A stretch of DNA of 64,000 nt from CAVTWD01 sp963738325 (GTDB lineage Bacteria; Actinomycetota; Acidimicrobiia; Acidimicrobiales; Ilumatobacteraceae), in NCBI GenBank assembly GCA_963738325.1, contig CAVTWD010000017.1:434001-498000 (forward strand), read 5' to 3'. A program made the position numbers and the translations under genes. The notes under the pieces were generated by a model. That model was given only the letters and a program-made list of their open reading frames with translations. It had not been told where the DNA came from and did not search any database. How positions within the stretch are numbered: position 1 is the first letter of the stretch; each line of letters begins with the position of its first letter. Positions 27,143-36,572 of the stretch are shown here, in pieces.

Positions 27143-27560
27143 TTACTCCCAGCGGAAGAACTTGGCCACCAGCACCGGGCCGACGACAGCCCACACCGCG
27201 AGCACGACCCATGCACGCGTGCCCGTAGCCGCGCCCGTGCCTACGGCGTGCACGTGCGACAGTGCTTCGCTCGGCAGTGCCTCGCTCACCGTGCGCATCG
27301 CGCCCGGCAGCTTCGAGACGGGGATGACCATCCCGCTCACGAGCATGAGCAGGATGAAGCCGGCGTTGGCGACGGCGAGCGTGATCTCGGCGCGCATTGT
27401 CGGCCATCAACAAAACCAAACGACGCGAACGCGCGCGTCGCGAACACCAACGCGGGAATGGCGACGAGCACGTCGAAGTTCGGCGACCAGCCGAGCGCCA
27501 GCGAACCCAACACGATCACCAACGCCTGAATCGCGATGACGAGAGGAGGCCCGTGATCTT
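27143..27560 (-). pseudogene. 3' part of an ABC-2 type permease
   Basis: VIVLGSLALGWSPNFDVLVA then IPALVFATRAFASFGFV; after a shift near 27400 RAEITLAVANAGFILLMLVS and GMVIPVSKLPGAMRTVSEAL; end VLAVWAVVGPVLVAKFFRWE. These are the last four membrane segments of an ABC-2 (drug/antibiotic export) permease. The N-terminal half is missing. It is convergent with the SRPBCC remnant, stops four bases apart. Confidence 0.7.
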
Positions 27561-27639
27561 CGCCGGGCGCAGCTCACCTATTGAGCGCGAGCGGGATCGA
27601 GTTCTCAAACCACTCGACGAGGGTGTCTCATAACACCGG

Positions 27640-27960
27640 GCTCGGCGGCACCGTTCGGGCTTGCCCTGCCAGCGTCGTGCTGCCTGTCGCGAGCGCGACC
27701 GATCGACGGCGAAGGGCGAGATGTCATGGGCGCCAGATTGTCGTCGGCTTCGCTCTAGGCCGCGTTCTCGAAGACCGCCACCTGGCTGGTGCTATCTGAG
27801 GTGAACGGTGAACGGTGAACGCTTCCAATCTGCCCAGCGGCTGCGGAGGCGCAGGCCGGCGAGGCGGGCCATCAGGTCGAGCTCGGAAGGCCACACGAAC
27901 CGGTACCGCGCAGAGTGTCGGACGAGGCGACCTTGCACCTCCATCCAGTGATGCGACCAT
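27640..27960. repeat. Dispersed repeat, copy 2 (includes methyltransferase 3' end)
   Basis: About 310 bases nearly identical to 45230-45542, starting CTCGGCGGCACCGTTCGGGC and running into the methyltransferase coding region (CGAGGCGACCTTGCACCTCC). It contains a GGTGAACGGTGAACGGTGAACG triplet repeat that now forms the end of the methyltransferase frame. Copy 1 at 19.7 kb shares only the middle. Confidence 0.8.
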
Positions 27961-28409
27961 GCGATCTGGCCGACCAGATCATCGAACGTTTCGATGCCGA
28001 CGTGGTCGGCCTCCAGGGTGAACAGCCGGCCCGTTTCACCCCGAGGCACCGCCCGCAACTGGGGAACGATCAGTTCCACCACGAAGCAACCGCCCGGATG
28101 AAGATGCGCGGCGGCGTTCGCGAACCCGGACACCTGCTCGTCCTGGGTGGTGACGTTCATGGTCGTGTTCGCCACCAGGTACACGAGCGCGAACGTCCCG
28201 GGCACACGCGTGGTCGTCATGTCGCCGATGGTCACTGGCACGGCATCGGCTCCGGGCTTGGCTCGCAGCCTGTCGGCCATGTGAGGCGACAGTTCGATCG
28301 CCGACACAGGAATCCCACGCTTGCTGAGTCGGAGGGCCACCCGCCCGGTGCCCACCGCGAACTCGAGCGCCGGCCCATCACCTGCCAGCTCGGCGAGGAG
28401 GTCGACCAT
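27792..28409 (-). pseudogene. Class I SAM-dependent methyltransferase, 5'-truncated
   Basis: Starts abruptly at MVDLLAELAGDGPALEFAVG; motif I is ALEFAVGTGRVALRLSKRGI, followed by ELSPHMADRLRAKPGADAVP, VTIGDMTTTRVPGTFALVYL and HLHPGGCFVVELIVPQLRAV. The usual 30-45 N-terminal residues are missing at the junction with the higB leader repeat. The C-terminus (RSRWADWKRSPFTVHLR) ends inside the dispersed repeat rather than in the expected HxSVY segment. Probably non-functional. Confidence 0.7.
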
Positions 28410-28435
28410 CGTACGAAGCAGCGCTCATCGACTGG

Positions 28436-28641
28436 GGTGATGCCCCCCAACCAGGCCTGACGGGTATTCGCCCTGCTCAGGACCCATCCATCGGCCTCCG
28501 TCGGCCACCGTTGCCCACCGCTGGCAGCCGCCCAAAGTGGCACGAAAGTGGCACGACGCTCGCTCCTCGTTCCGGCGTCTTCCGTCAACGGCCCAATAGC
28601 ATCGCTGCTATCCTGGGGGGACGGTCGAGCTCGAACCCGAG
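28436..28641. repeat. Attachment-site arm/higB leader repeat (copy B)
   Basis: Shares with 19930-20143, 35200-35408 and 46094-46244 the blocks CCACCGTTGCCCACCGCTGG, CCCAAAGTGGCACGAAAGTG and GTTCCGGCG-type sequence before the toxin. Two AGTGGCACGA repeats are again 11 bp apart (about 28538 and 28549). The tRNA-Gly core is missing in this copy; the methyltransferase fragment abuts instead. Confidence 0.65.
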
Positions 28642-29027
28642 GTGACCGCCTGGCTCGACGGCCTCGCCGACGATGATTTCGGCCACGTCGCGCGCTACAT
28701 CGACTTGCTGGCCGACCAGGGCGCCCTGCTCGGCGAACCGTTCACCCCGACAACTCGACGGGAAGCTCCGAGAGCTCCGCTTCTACCTCGGCCGACGACA
28801 GCGCGGGCCGGGCCATTCGGCTTGCGTTCGAGATCCGGACCCTGCGTGAGAAGAAGGGACTGAGTCAGCGACAGCTCGCCGAGCTCGTCGGCACGACCCA
28901 GTCGGCCATCGCCCGTCTCGAAGGCGGTCGGATCTCCCCCAGCCTGCCCACCCTCGACCGCATCGCGCCAGCGCTCGGCGCCGAGGTCACCGTCACCATC
29001 CCCGAGACCGCCGAACTGGCGACATAG
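28642..29027 (+). pseudogene. higBA remnant: toxin 5' half joined to antitoxin 3' half (copy B)
   Basis: The toxin part VTAWLDGLADDDFGHVARYI...FYLGRR runs to about 28795 (with one shift). It then joins the antitoxin at GRAIRLAFEIRTLREKKGLS, QRQLAELVGTTQSAIARLEG and TLDRIAPALGAEVTVTIPET. The junction is CGACGACAG, a 9-base word present in both genes of the fuller copy at 35.4 kb (toxin about 35559, antitoxin about 35793). A deletion between these short repeats explains the fusion. Confidence 0.75.
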
Positions 29028-29252
29028 GTCGCACGCGAACGACACCGAACCGGCGTCTGGTGGCAGCGTCCGCCGGGTGAATCGCACAGGGAATTCGGGA
29101 CACCTCCGCCGTCAGGGGTCGGTCGCTCACCGGTGCTTCCGGCCGCACTTCCAGGAAATGTCGTCAACCGGTAGGGATCGACGATGCCCGCGCCGGTCGT
29201 GGTCGAGAAACACCATGCTCGGGACGGTCGTGGATTCAGCGTGGGCTCTCGG

Positions 29253-30739
29253 TCACGACGCAGGTTTGCCCTGCCCCAACCACCTGGAGAGTGCTCTCGG
29301 TAGCTCGGGGTCGGTGAGCGCTCCGGTCCAGGCGACGTAGCCGTCGGGGCGGATCAGCACGGCGGCGGGCGCGTCGACCTCGCCGATCACCGGGAGCTCC
29401 CACACGCCGTGGTAGGTCGCGTCGACCGACTGGACGCGATCGGCCCAGGGACCGATGTCGAAGACGTTCGGCTCGCCGAAGCTGAGCAGTACGGGCCGCG
29501 CGTCGTGCAGCAGCTCGTAGACCCGCGTCGGGCCCTCCGCCGTGTCGAGATCGAGGTCGGGCATCCGGCGCCCGACCAGTGGGTGGCCGTCGCCGAGGTC
29601 GTAGTGGACGTCGAGGCCGGTCAGCATCGCGGCGGTGCGCTGGCGCGGCTCGTCCATGGCGAGCAGTTCGGCCATCGTCTCGTGCAGGGCACGGTGACGA
29701 TCATCGGGTGTCGACGAGCGCGACCTGCGCGCTCGTATTGTGCAACACACGCGCCCCGATCGGATGGCGCTCGTCGTGGTAGGTGTCGAGCAGACCGTCG
29801 GGCGACGTCCCCTTGATCACCTGCGCGAGCTTCCAGCCGAGGTTCACCGCATCCTGCACGCCGACGTTGAGGCCCTGCCCACCTTGCGGTGGGTGCACGT
29901 GCGCCGCATCGCCGGCGAGCAGCACGCGACCGGCGCGGTACGACGCCGCCTGCCGCGACATGTCCGTGAAGCGGGAGATCCGCGTCGGGGTGTGCGCCCC
30001 GAAGTCGGTGCCGTACGCGGCAACGAGCGCGTCGCGGAGATCATCCAGCGTTGGATCGCTCTCGTGCTCGACGTCGTTCTCCCTCAGCACGACGCCGTAC
30101 GGCCCGCCGCCTTCGGCTCGGTTGACGGGACCGATGCCCCCGCCCTCGCGGCGGGTGCCGATCACGGGCTCTTCGCGCATCTCGACCTCGCCGATGATCC
30201 AGCTGGCAGAGGGGTCCAATCCCGGGAACTCGATGCCGGCGACCTTCCGCACCAGGCTGCGCCCGCCATCGCAGCCGACGAGGTAGGCCGCTCGCAGCAT
30301 CGTGCCATCGGACAGCTCGACGTCGACACCCTCGTCGTCGTGCGCGATACCGACGACTTCCCGGCTGCGCAGCACCGGCACGCCGAGCTCGTCAACCCAG
30401 GACGCGAGGATGCGCTCGGTGTCGCGCTGCCAGAGCGCGAGCACGTAGTTGTGGCGCGTCGGGAAGTCGCTGATGTCGAGCGGGATGTAGGAGTAGCCGA
30501 CGGCGGGATGCGGTTGGCCTTCGGAGACGAACCGCTCCGCGACGCCGCGCTGATCGAGCGCTTCGATCGTGCGGACGTGCAGACCACCGGCGCGCGAGCC
30601 ATCCAGCATCTTGTGTCGCGCGTCGTTCGACGACGACGACATCGGTGCCGGCCAACGCCAGCTCGGCCGCCAGCATCAAGCCCGTCGGACCGCCACCTGC
30701 GATCACCACCGCATGCTCGCCCGCAGGATCTGCACCCAT
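29253..30739 (-). pseudogene. FAD-dependent aromatic monooxygenase, two frameshifts
   Basis: Start ATG 30739 (AGGAGGTG upstream): EHAVVIAGGGPTGLMLAAEL (FAD GxGxxG). A shift near 30610 leads to HKMLDGSRAGGLHVRTIEAL, YLVGCDGGRSLVRKVAGIEF (DG motif) and RAGRVLLAGDAAHVHPPQGG (GD motif). A second shift near 29720 leads to the thioredoxin-like C-terminal domain (HPLVGRRMPDLDLDTAEGPT, AVLIRPDGYVAWTGALTDPE). This is the PHBH-like group with rifampicin- or polyketide-type substrates. About 495 codons, the expected length; the breaks may be sequence errors. Confidence 0.8.
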
Positions 30740-30974
30740 CTCCACACCTCCTGAGGTCTTGGCTCTGCCCGAGGTCCGCGAAGAGCGGGCGTCATTCTCA
30801 GCACGATCCGGTCGCTTGCGGCAAGACCCCCTTGTCGCGGTACGTTTTGCATGGTGGGAAGTGTGGGCACGTGACACCCGACGCCGGGGGCGGGCATGGG
30901 CGAGGGGCAGGACGAACAACGCAGCCCATCGCCGGGAGCTCCTCCGCCGCCTCCACCGGTCGTTCCGGTCCCCG

Positions 30975-31358
30975 ATGTCGCCACCGCGCCCGAGCGAGCG
31001 TTTGCTGCGGACCGCCGACCTCGAAACCACGCTGCAGCACGCGGCGGCCCTCGAAGCAGACGATCAGAACCGTCGCGTGAACGGCGAGTGGCCAGTGATC
31101 GAGTCGTTGCGCCACCTCGTGCTCGTCGTCAACATCTGGCTGTCGACGGCGTTCCTCCGCGGAAGCGGATCCATTCGATCCGATCGCGTTGCCGCCGAGC
31201 TTCATGCCGCCGAAACTGCCGAGTTCGTCGATCGCTCCGAGGCGCGGCCGACGTTCGACGAGGCGTGCCCGGTGCTGCGCGGAAGGCTCGCAGCCGTCAC
31301 GACGTACCTCGACACGCTGACCGAAGACGACCTCGAACGCCAGACAAGTGCCGCTTGA
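30975..31358 (+). pseudogene. DinB-family protein fragment
   Basis: LLRTADLETTLQHAAALEAD, then NGEWPVIESLRHLVLVVNIW and LDTLTEDDLERQTS follow the four-helix DinB/metal-hydrolase pattern (SxxExLRHL...). The conserved end with the last histidines (LHCLxVVxNEEWxHHxY) is missing, and the start is unclear. It is divergent from the FAD monooxygenase. Confidence 0.55.
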
Positions 31359-31642
31359 GCACGCGTCCGGCCAACATCGACTCGACCGCTCACGGTGACG
31401 GCCACGATCTCGACTGAAGCGGCATCCTCCCGGCGGTAGAGGCCACCCCACGGGGCGGGGTGAGCCATGAGCGTTATGGCCGCGCGTTCGGTACGGCCGA
31501 CGTCCAGTCGCACCGCGCAAATAGCCGTCGATCGGAGTGGGTCCGGCATCGTCAACCGCCTCGGCGTCGATGCTCCCTGCGGGCATTATGCGTGGATGCC
31601 GGCAACCGCGAGAACGGCCTGTTACGAGCAGCTGCGACGCCC

Positions 31643-32311
31643 ATGTGGTTCGACCGTGTGGCGGGTTTGATGAGCATGGTCGAACTGCCGAGGGTCATCC
31701 CCGATCAGCCGGGGCGGCCGGAGTGGGGAGATACGGCGCGCCCGATGCAAGAGTTGACGCGGGCGATTTCGCTGGACCGTGATGCGTGGACGCCTGAACG
31801 ACTGGCTCAGATCAAGTCACTCTTCGATTCAGGCGCTTCGGGCTGGCGCGACCGAGACGTACCAGAGCGTCACGATGCGCTCGTGGATGCGCTGACCCGA
31901 GGTGGCCCATTCCCGAGCGGTTGGTGCGTGGAGGTTGGTTCAGGAACCGGCAACGCTACGGCTGACTTAGGGCACGCGTTTCGGGATGTCGTCTCGTTGG
32001 ATCTCTCGCGAGAGATGCTCCGATTCGCGTCGTTCAGGGGCAGTCAGATCCAATCCGATGCCTCAGCTCTACCGTTGCGCACCGGTTCGGCGGCCGTTGT
32101 CGCGCTCATCAACATGTTCTTGTTTCCGGTCGAGACCTCGCGGGTTCTGGCCGACGACGGCGTGTTGTTGTGGGTCAGCACCAATGGCGAGGAGACGCCC
32201 ATCTACGTCCCGCCCGCGGATGTGTTGAATGCGTTGCCCGGTACGTGGGACGGCACAACCTCCCAGGCCGGTTGGGGAACCTGGCTCACGGCACGCCGGA
32301 TTAACGCGTAA
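31643..32311 (+). CDS. Class I SAM-dependent methyltransferase
   Basis: 222 residues from ATG 31643. GWCVEVGSGTGNATADLGHA is motif I, DVVSLDLSREMLRFASF motif II, and ALINMFLFPVETSRVLADDG the post-II/III region. The C-terminus LVVLWVSTNGEETPI-like strand and PGTWDGTTSQAGWGTWLTAR look complete. Substrate unknown. It stands alone; 31360-31640 upstream shows no other gene. Confidence 0.8.
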   Translation: MWFDRVAGLMSMVELPRVIPDQPGRPEWGDTARPMQELTRAISLDRDAWTPERLAQIKSLFDSGASGWRDRDVPERHDALVDALTRGGPFPSGWCVEVGSGTGNATADLGHAFRDVVSLDLSREMLRFASFRGSQIQSDASALPLRTGSAAVVALINMFLFPVETSRVLADDGVLLWVSTNGEETPIYVPPADVLNALPGTWDGTTSQAGWGTWLTARRINA

Positions 32312-32433
32312 GGCGGCCAGGGGGCCAAGAAGTGTCCCAAGCCCGGCCGGTCGGGACGCTCCGAACCGCCGTTATCGGCGCTGCCGGGGCCGCACCAGCC
32401 CGGGCGACGCACGACAGTCCTTCGCGATGCTGG

Positions 32434-32775
32434 CTAGGTCAAGCCGAGTTCTCGCATCCGAGCGATGACGAGTTTGTTCACCAGCCGTTTCGGAAGCGGC
32501 TTGTCGATGGCGAACTTCAACGCCCCCTACGGAGCGATATCGTCGGGGAGTTCCGCGAGGACCGACCCGCTGTGCGGCAGATAGCCCAGGTGGTTCTTGA
32601 ACGCAGCGAATCCGGCGACCGTCTTGCCTTGCACCTTGAAGGCTGGCGCACCGTAGGAGATGCACTGTTCCGCTCCCGGTACGACCTCCATGATCGACCT
32701 CCGCACCGCCTCCAGGGTGCTTCGCTTGGGTTCGTCCAGTGGAGCCAGGTAGCGGTCGATCTCTGCTGGCGCCAT
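32434..32775 (-). pseudogene. DUF1801 (iron-chaperone-like) gene with internal amber codon
   Basis: MAPAEIDRYLAPLDEPKRST, then MEVVPGAEQCISYGAPAFKV and HLGYLPHSGSVLAELPDDIA are a textbook DUF1801/YdhG start. An in-frame TAG at about 32527-32529 interrupts it. The same frame continues GALKFAIDKPLPKRLVNKLV and IARMRELGLT to the natural stop at 32434. The total of 113 codons is the normal family length, so a single nonsense change split the gene. Confidence 0.8.
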
Positions 32776-32999
32776 GCCGAGAGTTTCTCACTCTGAACCC
32801 GCACCGATCTGCCGCTCGGCGCCGTCGGGCTACCTCCCGACGTCGGGCCAACCGCGCCCCTACTCGGCGATCTGGAACCTTGGGTGCGCACGGATGCCAA
32901 CAACAGAGCGACGCGAAGGCCTGACCCCCATCGTGGGCGACGACGTCCAAACTCCCGAAACCCACAGCGTGGTGATCGGGGCGGGTCCGCCGACGGGGC

Positions 33000-33362
33000 T
33001 CAGGCAGCCGGGGTGCGGTTGCGGCTGAGGAGGTGGTCGACCTCGCTGGGGCGAACGGGGAGCAGTTCGAGCGTGACGATGGGGTCGTCGGAGTTGACCT
33101 CGAAGTCCCAGGCGATGACCTTGGCCAGGTAGCGGCCGATGCTGCTACCCGTCACGACCGCGGAACCCGGTACTACGTCGGCGACGTTGCGCGCTGCGCT
33201 GAGGAGCCTCCAGTTGTAGCCGTCGTCGTCTTCGCGGTGGGGATCGCTGACGATGTCGACTCCGAGCGCCACCGCGTTCGCGTAGGGTGCGTGGCGCGCC
33301 GCGAGCCGCCCCACGACGGCCGGGTCGACTTCCTCGACCCACCACGGGCTACGTTCGCTCAC
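33000..33362 (-). CDS. Unknown protein downstream of the integrase (second of pair)
   Basis: 120 residues from GTG 33362, with GGAGGAATGAG immediately upstream; it begins one base after the stop of the preceding gene. SERSPWWVEEVDPAVVGRLA, NAVALGVDIVSDPHREDDDG, YNWRLLSAARNVADVVPGSA and VVTGSSIGRYLAKVIAWDFE. The repeated short strands (VVPGSAVVTGS, AKVIAWDFEV, VTLELLPV) suggest a small beta-rich fold. No family recognised. Its position as an island cargo gene makes an accessory or defence-related role possible, but that is only inference. Confidence 0.55.
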   Translation of the reverse strand: MSERSPWWVEEVDPAVVGRLAARHAPYANAVALGVDIVSDPHREDDDGYNWRLLSAARNVADVVPGSAVVTGSSIGRYLAKVIAWDFEVNSDDPIVTLELLPVRPSEVDHLLSRNRTPAA

Positions 33363-33363
33363 C

Positions 33364-33827
33364 TCATTCCTCCAGGATCGGCGGGACGTCGCCTCCAGCG
33401 TACGCGGGGTGCGGGCGCGGCTCACCGCAGGCGTCGACGAGGCCTCGAGCAGCCATCTCGACCTCGGCGAGGTCGACCACGGTGTCCCCCGTGAGACGCG
33501 GGAGGAGCTGCACGTCGAAGTGCGAAGGATCGCTCCCCGTCGACAGCACCTCGAACCCTGCTACCCGAAGGGTCGCCGACCCTGGACTCGAGATACATCG
33601 GAGCGGTGTCGAACCGGGCAAGCAGCCGCGCCGGAGGCTGGTCGGGGTCGCGGGCGAACACCGAGACGCCGAACAGCAAATGCCTCGCGCCGCCCGGCGT
33701 GGCGACGACGTAACGGCGGCTCGAGATCTCGGCGCTCGCGGCGATGTCGGTGACCGTGTCGTCGCGTGTCGGGCAACGCGGCCCGCACGACGAGGACGGT
33801 GTCCGCGGGCGGCACCTCCCGCAGCAT
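33364..33827 (-). pseudogene. Unknown protein downstream of the integrase (first of pair), frameshifted
   Basis: From ATG 33827: MLREVPPADTVLVVRAALPD, shift near 33765, TDIAASAEISSRRYVVATPG and GARHLLFGVSVFARDP, shift near 33575, LRVAGFEVLSTGSDPSHFDV, QLLPRLTGDTVVDLAEVEMA to the stop at 33364. About 154 codons if joined. No family recognised. It lies directly behind the integrase and is followed after one base by the next unknown gene, so the two probably act together. Confidence 0.5.
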
Positions 33828-33862
33828 GCGGGCCTTGCACCGTCCGGTGCTGGGCGGAATGG

Positions 33863-35024
33863 TCACTGCGCGGCGCCGGGCCCGGAGATGAGGCGCCGGC
33901 GGCGAGGATGGCGGCGAGGGTCTCGGCGGCGTCGCGGTCGGCGCCCGGGATCGTGTGCGCGTAGACGTTGAGCGTCGTCGACGCGCTCGGGCATGCGATA
34001 GCCGCGCCGAGACGGTGGCGATCGGCACCCCGGCAGCGAGCATCTGGGTGGCCATGAAGTGGCGAAGGTCATGCAGCCGAAAGTGGGCGAGGCCGGCCGT
34101 GCGGCGGGCGTCGATGAACCGCTTGGTGACGAAGTTCGTCTTCCAGGGCCGCGCCCCGTCGCCGCCGAGGCTGAACACGAACCGGTCCCTCACCGCGTCG
34201 GTCGATCCCGCGACGGCGTGCGGATGGCGTTCGGCGAGCACCGCGAGGGTGTCGGCGTCGAGCGCGACCCGATAGGCGCGGCGGGTCTTGGTGGGGCGCA
34301 GCTCCGGGCCGTTGGGTCCCTCGACGAGGGCGCGGGTGAACGAGATCGCCCCGCGGTCGAGGTCGACATCAGCCCAGCGCAGCGCGAGGAGCTGGCTGCG
34401 CCGCGCTCCCGTCGAGGTGGCGAGGCGCAGGTAGACGAACAGGGCGAAGTCGCTGTCGCGCACCGACTCGAGCAGCCTGGCGACCTGCGCGGCGGTGGGC
34501 GGGCGGATCTCCGCGGGCTCGACACGGGGCGGGCTCGCGTTCGAGGCGGGGTTGACCCAGATCCACTCGCACCGCACGGCCTGGGCAAGTGCCGGGTGCA
34601 GCACCACATGGATGCGGTGCACCGTCCCGGGCGCCAACGGTCGGGCGTCCCGGCCGCCGGCCCGAAGAAGGTGCCCGTAGAAGTCGTCGATGTCCGCGGT
34701 GGTGAGCTTCGTCACCGGCATATGGCCGAGGTGCGGGATCAGGTGGCAGTCGATGACCGAGCGGGTCTGGCGTACTGTCGGCGCCGCCCAGTGCGGTGAC
34801 GCGGTCTCGAACCACCGCTCCAGCAGCTCACCGACCGATCCGGCCCGCAGACGCGCGTGGCCGGTCTCCTCGGCGAACCGCCGCAGCTCGGCGCTCGCGT
34901 GGCGGCGGCTGCCGCGGACGGTCTTGGTGGCCCACACTTGACGGCCAGTGGCGGGATCGACGCCCCGGTAGACCCGCAGTTCCCAGGCGCCCTTGCCCCG
35001 CCGGCGCATCGATCCCCGCACCAT
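33863..35024 (-). CDS. Tyrosine-recombinase integrase of the tRNA-Gly island
   Basis: About 387 codons from ATG 35024 (35057 also possible). The N-terminal arm-binding domain is RRGKGAWELRVYRGVDPATG. The core-binding part has LLERWFETASPHWAAPTVRQ and VTKLTTADIDDFYGHLL. The catalytic part has STGARRSQLLALRWADVDLD (Arg I), HFRLHDLRHFMATQMLAAGV (HxxR) and, after a 2-base insertion near 33985, STTLNVYAHTIPGADRDAAE (nucleophile Tyr). The shift may be an error or may disable it. Its start lies about 50 bases from attachment site 3. Confidence 0.8.
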
Positions 35025-35050
35025 CGCCACGAACGCTATGCCCGGGGGCA

Positions 35051-35330
35051 TGGGCAAGCCATGGGCGACTCATGGGCAAGTCACATCGGTGCAACTCGCC
35101 GATGAACGCGGAAACCCTTGTGGCATCAGGGCCGCTTGGAGCGGACGACGGGATTCGAACCCCCGCGACCCTCACCTTGGCAAAAAAGGAGAAGGCGACT
35201 GACGTGATTCCCCCAACCAGGCGTGACGGGTATTTGCCCTGCTCAGAGGCCATCCATCGGCCTCCGCCGGCCACCGTTGCCCACCGCTGGCGGCCGCCCA
35301 AAGTGGCACGAAAGTGGCACGAAGCCCACG
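35051..35330. other. Attachment site 3: tRNA-Gly remnant between phased repeats, next to the integrase
   Basis: ATGGGC occurs at 35051, 35062 and 35073 (exact 11-bp steps). The tRNA-Gly 3'-end complement spans about 35138-35180 (GCGGACGACGGGATTCGAAC, CTTGGCA). AGTGGCACGAA occurs at about 35303 and 35314. The layout matches site 2 and lies directly between the integrase gene and a higBA locus. The tRNA portion here carries small insertions (CCCCCGCGA, GGCAAAAAAGG), so it is not a functional tRNA. Confidence 0.7.
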
Positions 35331-35408
35331 CCTCGTTCCGGCGCCGTCACTCCACAGGCCAATAGCATCGCCGCTATGCCGTGGGGTGCCGGTTGAGCTG
35401 AACCCGAG

Positions 35409-35727
35409 GTGACCGCCCGGCTCGACGGCCCCACCGACGATGAGTTCGGCCACGTCGAGCGCTACATCGACTTGCTGGCCGACCAGGGCGTCCTGCGCGG
35501 CGAGCCGTTCACCCGACAACTCGACGGGAAGCTCCCAGAGCTCCGCTGCTACCTCGGCCGACGACAGACCCGCATCATCTACTACATCGCCACCGGACGG
35601 ATCATTGTGCTGCACGGTGTTCGCCAAGACCAGACCGAGAGAACGATCCGAGATCGACCGCGCCCGGCGAGCCATGCAGCGCTGCATCGACGAAGGCCAC
35701 ATCGCCATCGAGGAGGGCTCACCATGA
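35409..35727 (+). pseudogene. higB: HigB-like toxin (copy C, most complete), one frameshift
   Basis: From GTG 35409: VTARLDGPTDDEFGHVERYI, DLLADQGVLRGEPFTRQLDG, KLPELRCYLGRRQTRIIYYI, ATGRIIVLHGV. A shift near 35610 leads to the end ERSEIDRARRAMQRCIDEGH. This is the Gp49/HigB RelE-superfamily pattern (RxLxxKLxELRF...RIxYxxxxxxxIVLLHxFxKKT...EIExAxxR). The stop overlaps the antitoxin start (ATGA at 35724). As written the toxin core is interrupted between strand 3 and the last helix. Confidence 0.8.
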
Positions 35728-36063
35728 ACAGCCGCACCACCTGGGACGAGATGAAGGCCCGCCGCGCCGACAGCTCCCAGCGCCGCCGCGGCGACGACAG
35801 CGCGGGCCGGGCCATTCGGCTTGCGTTCGAGATCCGCACCCTGCGGGAGAAGAAGGGACTGAGTCCAGCGGCAACTCGCCGAGCTCGTCGGCACGACCCA
35901 GTCGGCCATCGCCCGTCTCGAAGGCGGTCGGATCTCCCCCAGCGTGCCGACCCTCGACCGCATCGCAGCAGCCCTCGGCGCCGAGGTCACCGTCACCATC
36001 ACCGACACCGCCGAACTGGCGACATCGGACGCACACGAACGACACCGAACCGGCGGTCGTTGA
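35724..36063 (+). pseudogene. higA: HigA-like XRE antitoxin (copy C), one frameshift
   Basis: MNSRTTWDEMKARRADSSQR, GRAIRLAFEIRTLREKKGLS. An extra base near 35867 shifts the frame; then QLAELVGTTQSAIARLEGGR, VPTLDRIAAALGAEVTVTIT (complete XRE helix-turn-helix). Copy B at 28.9 kb reads through this point without the extra base, which confirms the indel. About 112 codons if corrected. It should repress the operon and bind the HigB toxin. Confidence 0.8.
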
Positions 36064-36390
36064 TACTCGCAGCTCCCATCGACGGCGCGCATTCCGGGAC
36101 AACGCTCCTGACGCCTGGGCGTGCGCAGATCGCCGAGTCGGGCGCGCCGGACGAGCTGGGTGAAGCACTGGTGCTCGCGGGAGTTGCCTGCCCGCGATCG
36201 GCACTTATCCGGGACACCGCCTGCGATCGGAATGCCGGTTCTGCACGGTTGCGCCCGCCCAATCATGCGAGCGAGCGTTTGGGTGTAGGGGCCCGCCCAT
36301 GACTCGGGCACGATGTCGAGAATGCAGCTTCCGTTCCGCTCTATACCTGTGAAGGCGGCCAGCGGGGTCGCCCCTTCCAAGGAGATCATC
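36064..36390. other. Stretch without a supported gene
   Basis: About 330 bases between the higBA locus and the split monooxygenase gene. Translations in all frames lack family resemblance. AAGGAG at the right end belongs to the next gene. Confidence 0.45.
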
Positions 36391-36572
36391 ATGGACGAGT
36401 TACAGGGCATCGTTCGGTTCACGTTCCACGCCGGCATGGTCGATGAGTTCAAGCGTCTCTCCGCCGAGTGCATGGAGATTGTGCGTTCCAAGGATGTAGG
36501 CACGTTGCAGTACGACACCTACTTCAACGACGATGCGTCCCAGGCCATCGTCCTCGAGCGATTCCGCGATTC

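Noticed and set aside
27806..27830. GGTGAACG triplet as CRISPR-like or regulatory array
   Set aside because: Only three 7-bp units in tandem, no spacers; it is a short tandem repeat within a duplicated block.
29740..31080. Long plus-strand frame opposite the FAD monooxygenase
   Set aside because: It is the mirror of a strongly GC3-biased gene; the opposite strand contains the FAD motifs and a good ribosome-binding site.
32950..33002. FAD/NAD-binding gene start (ETHSVVIGAG)
   Set aside because: Only about 17 codons resemble the motif, and the frame then enters the island end. Suggestive of a gene cut by integration but too short to annotate.
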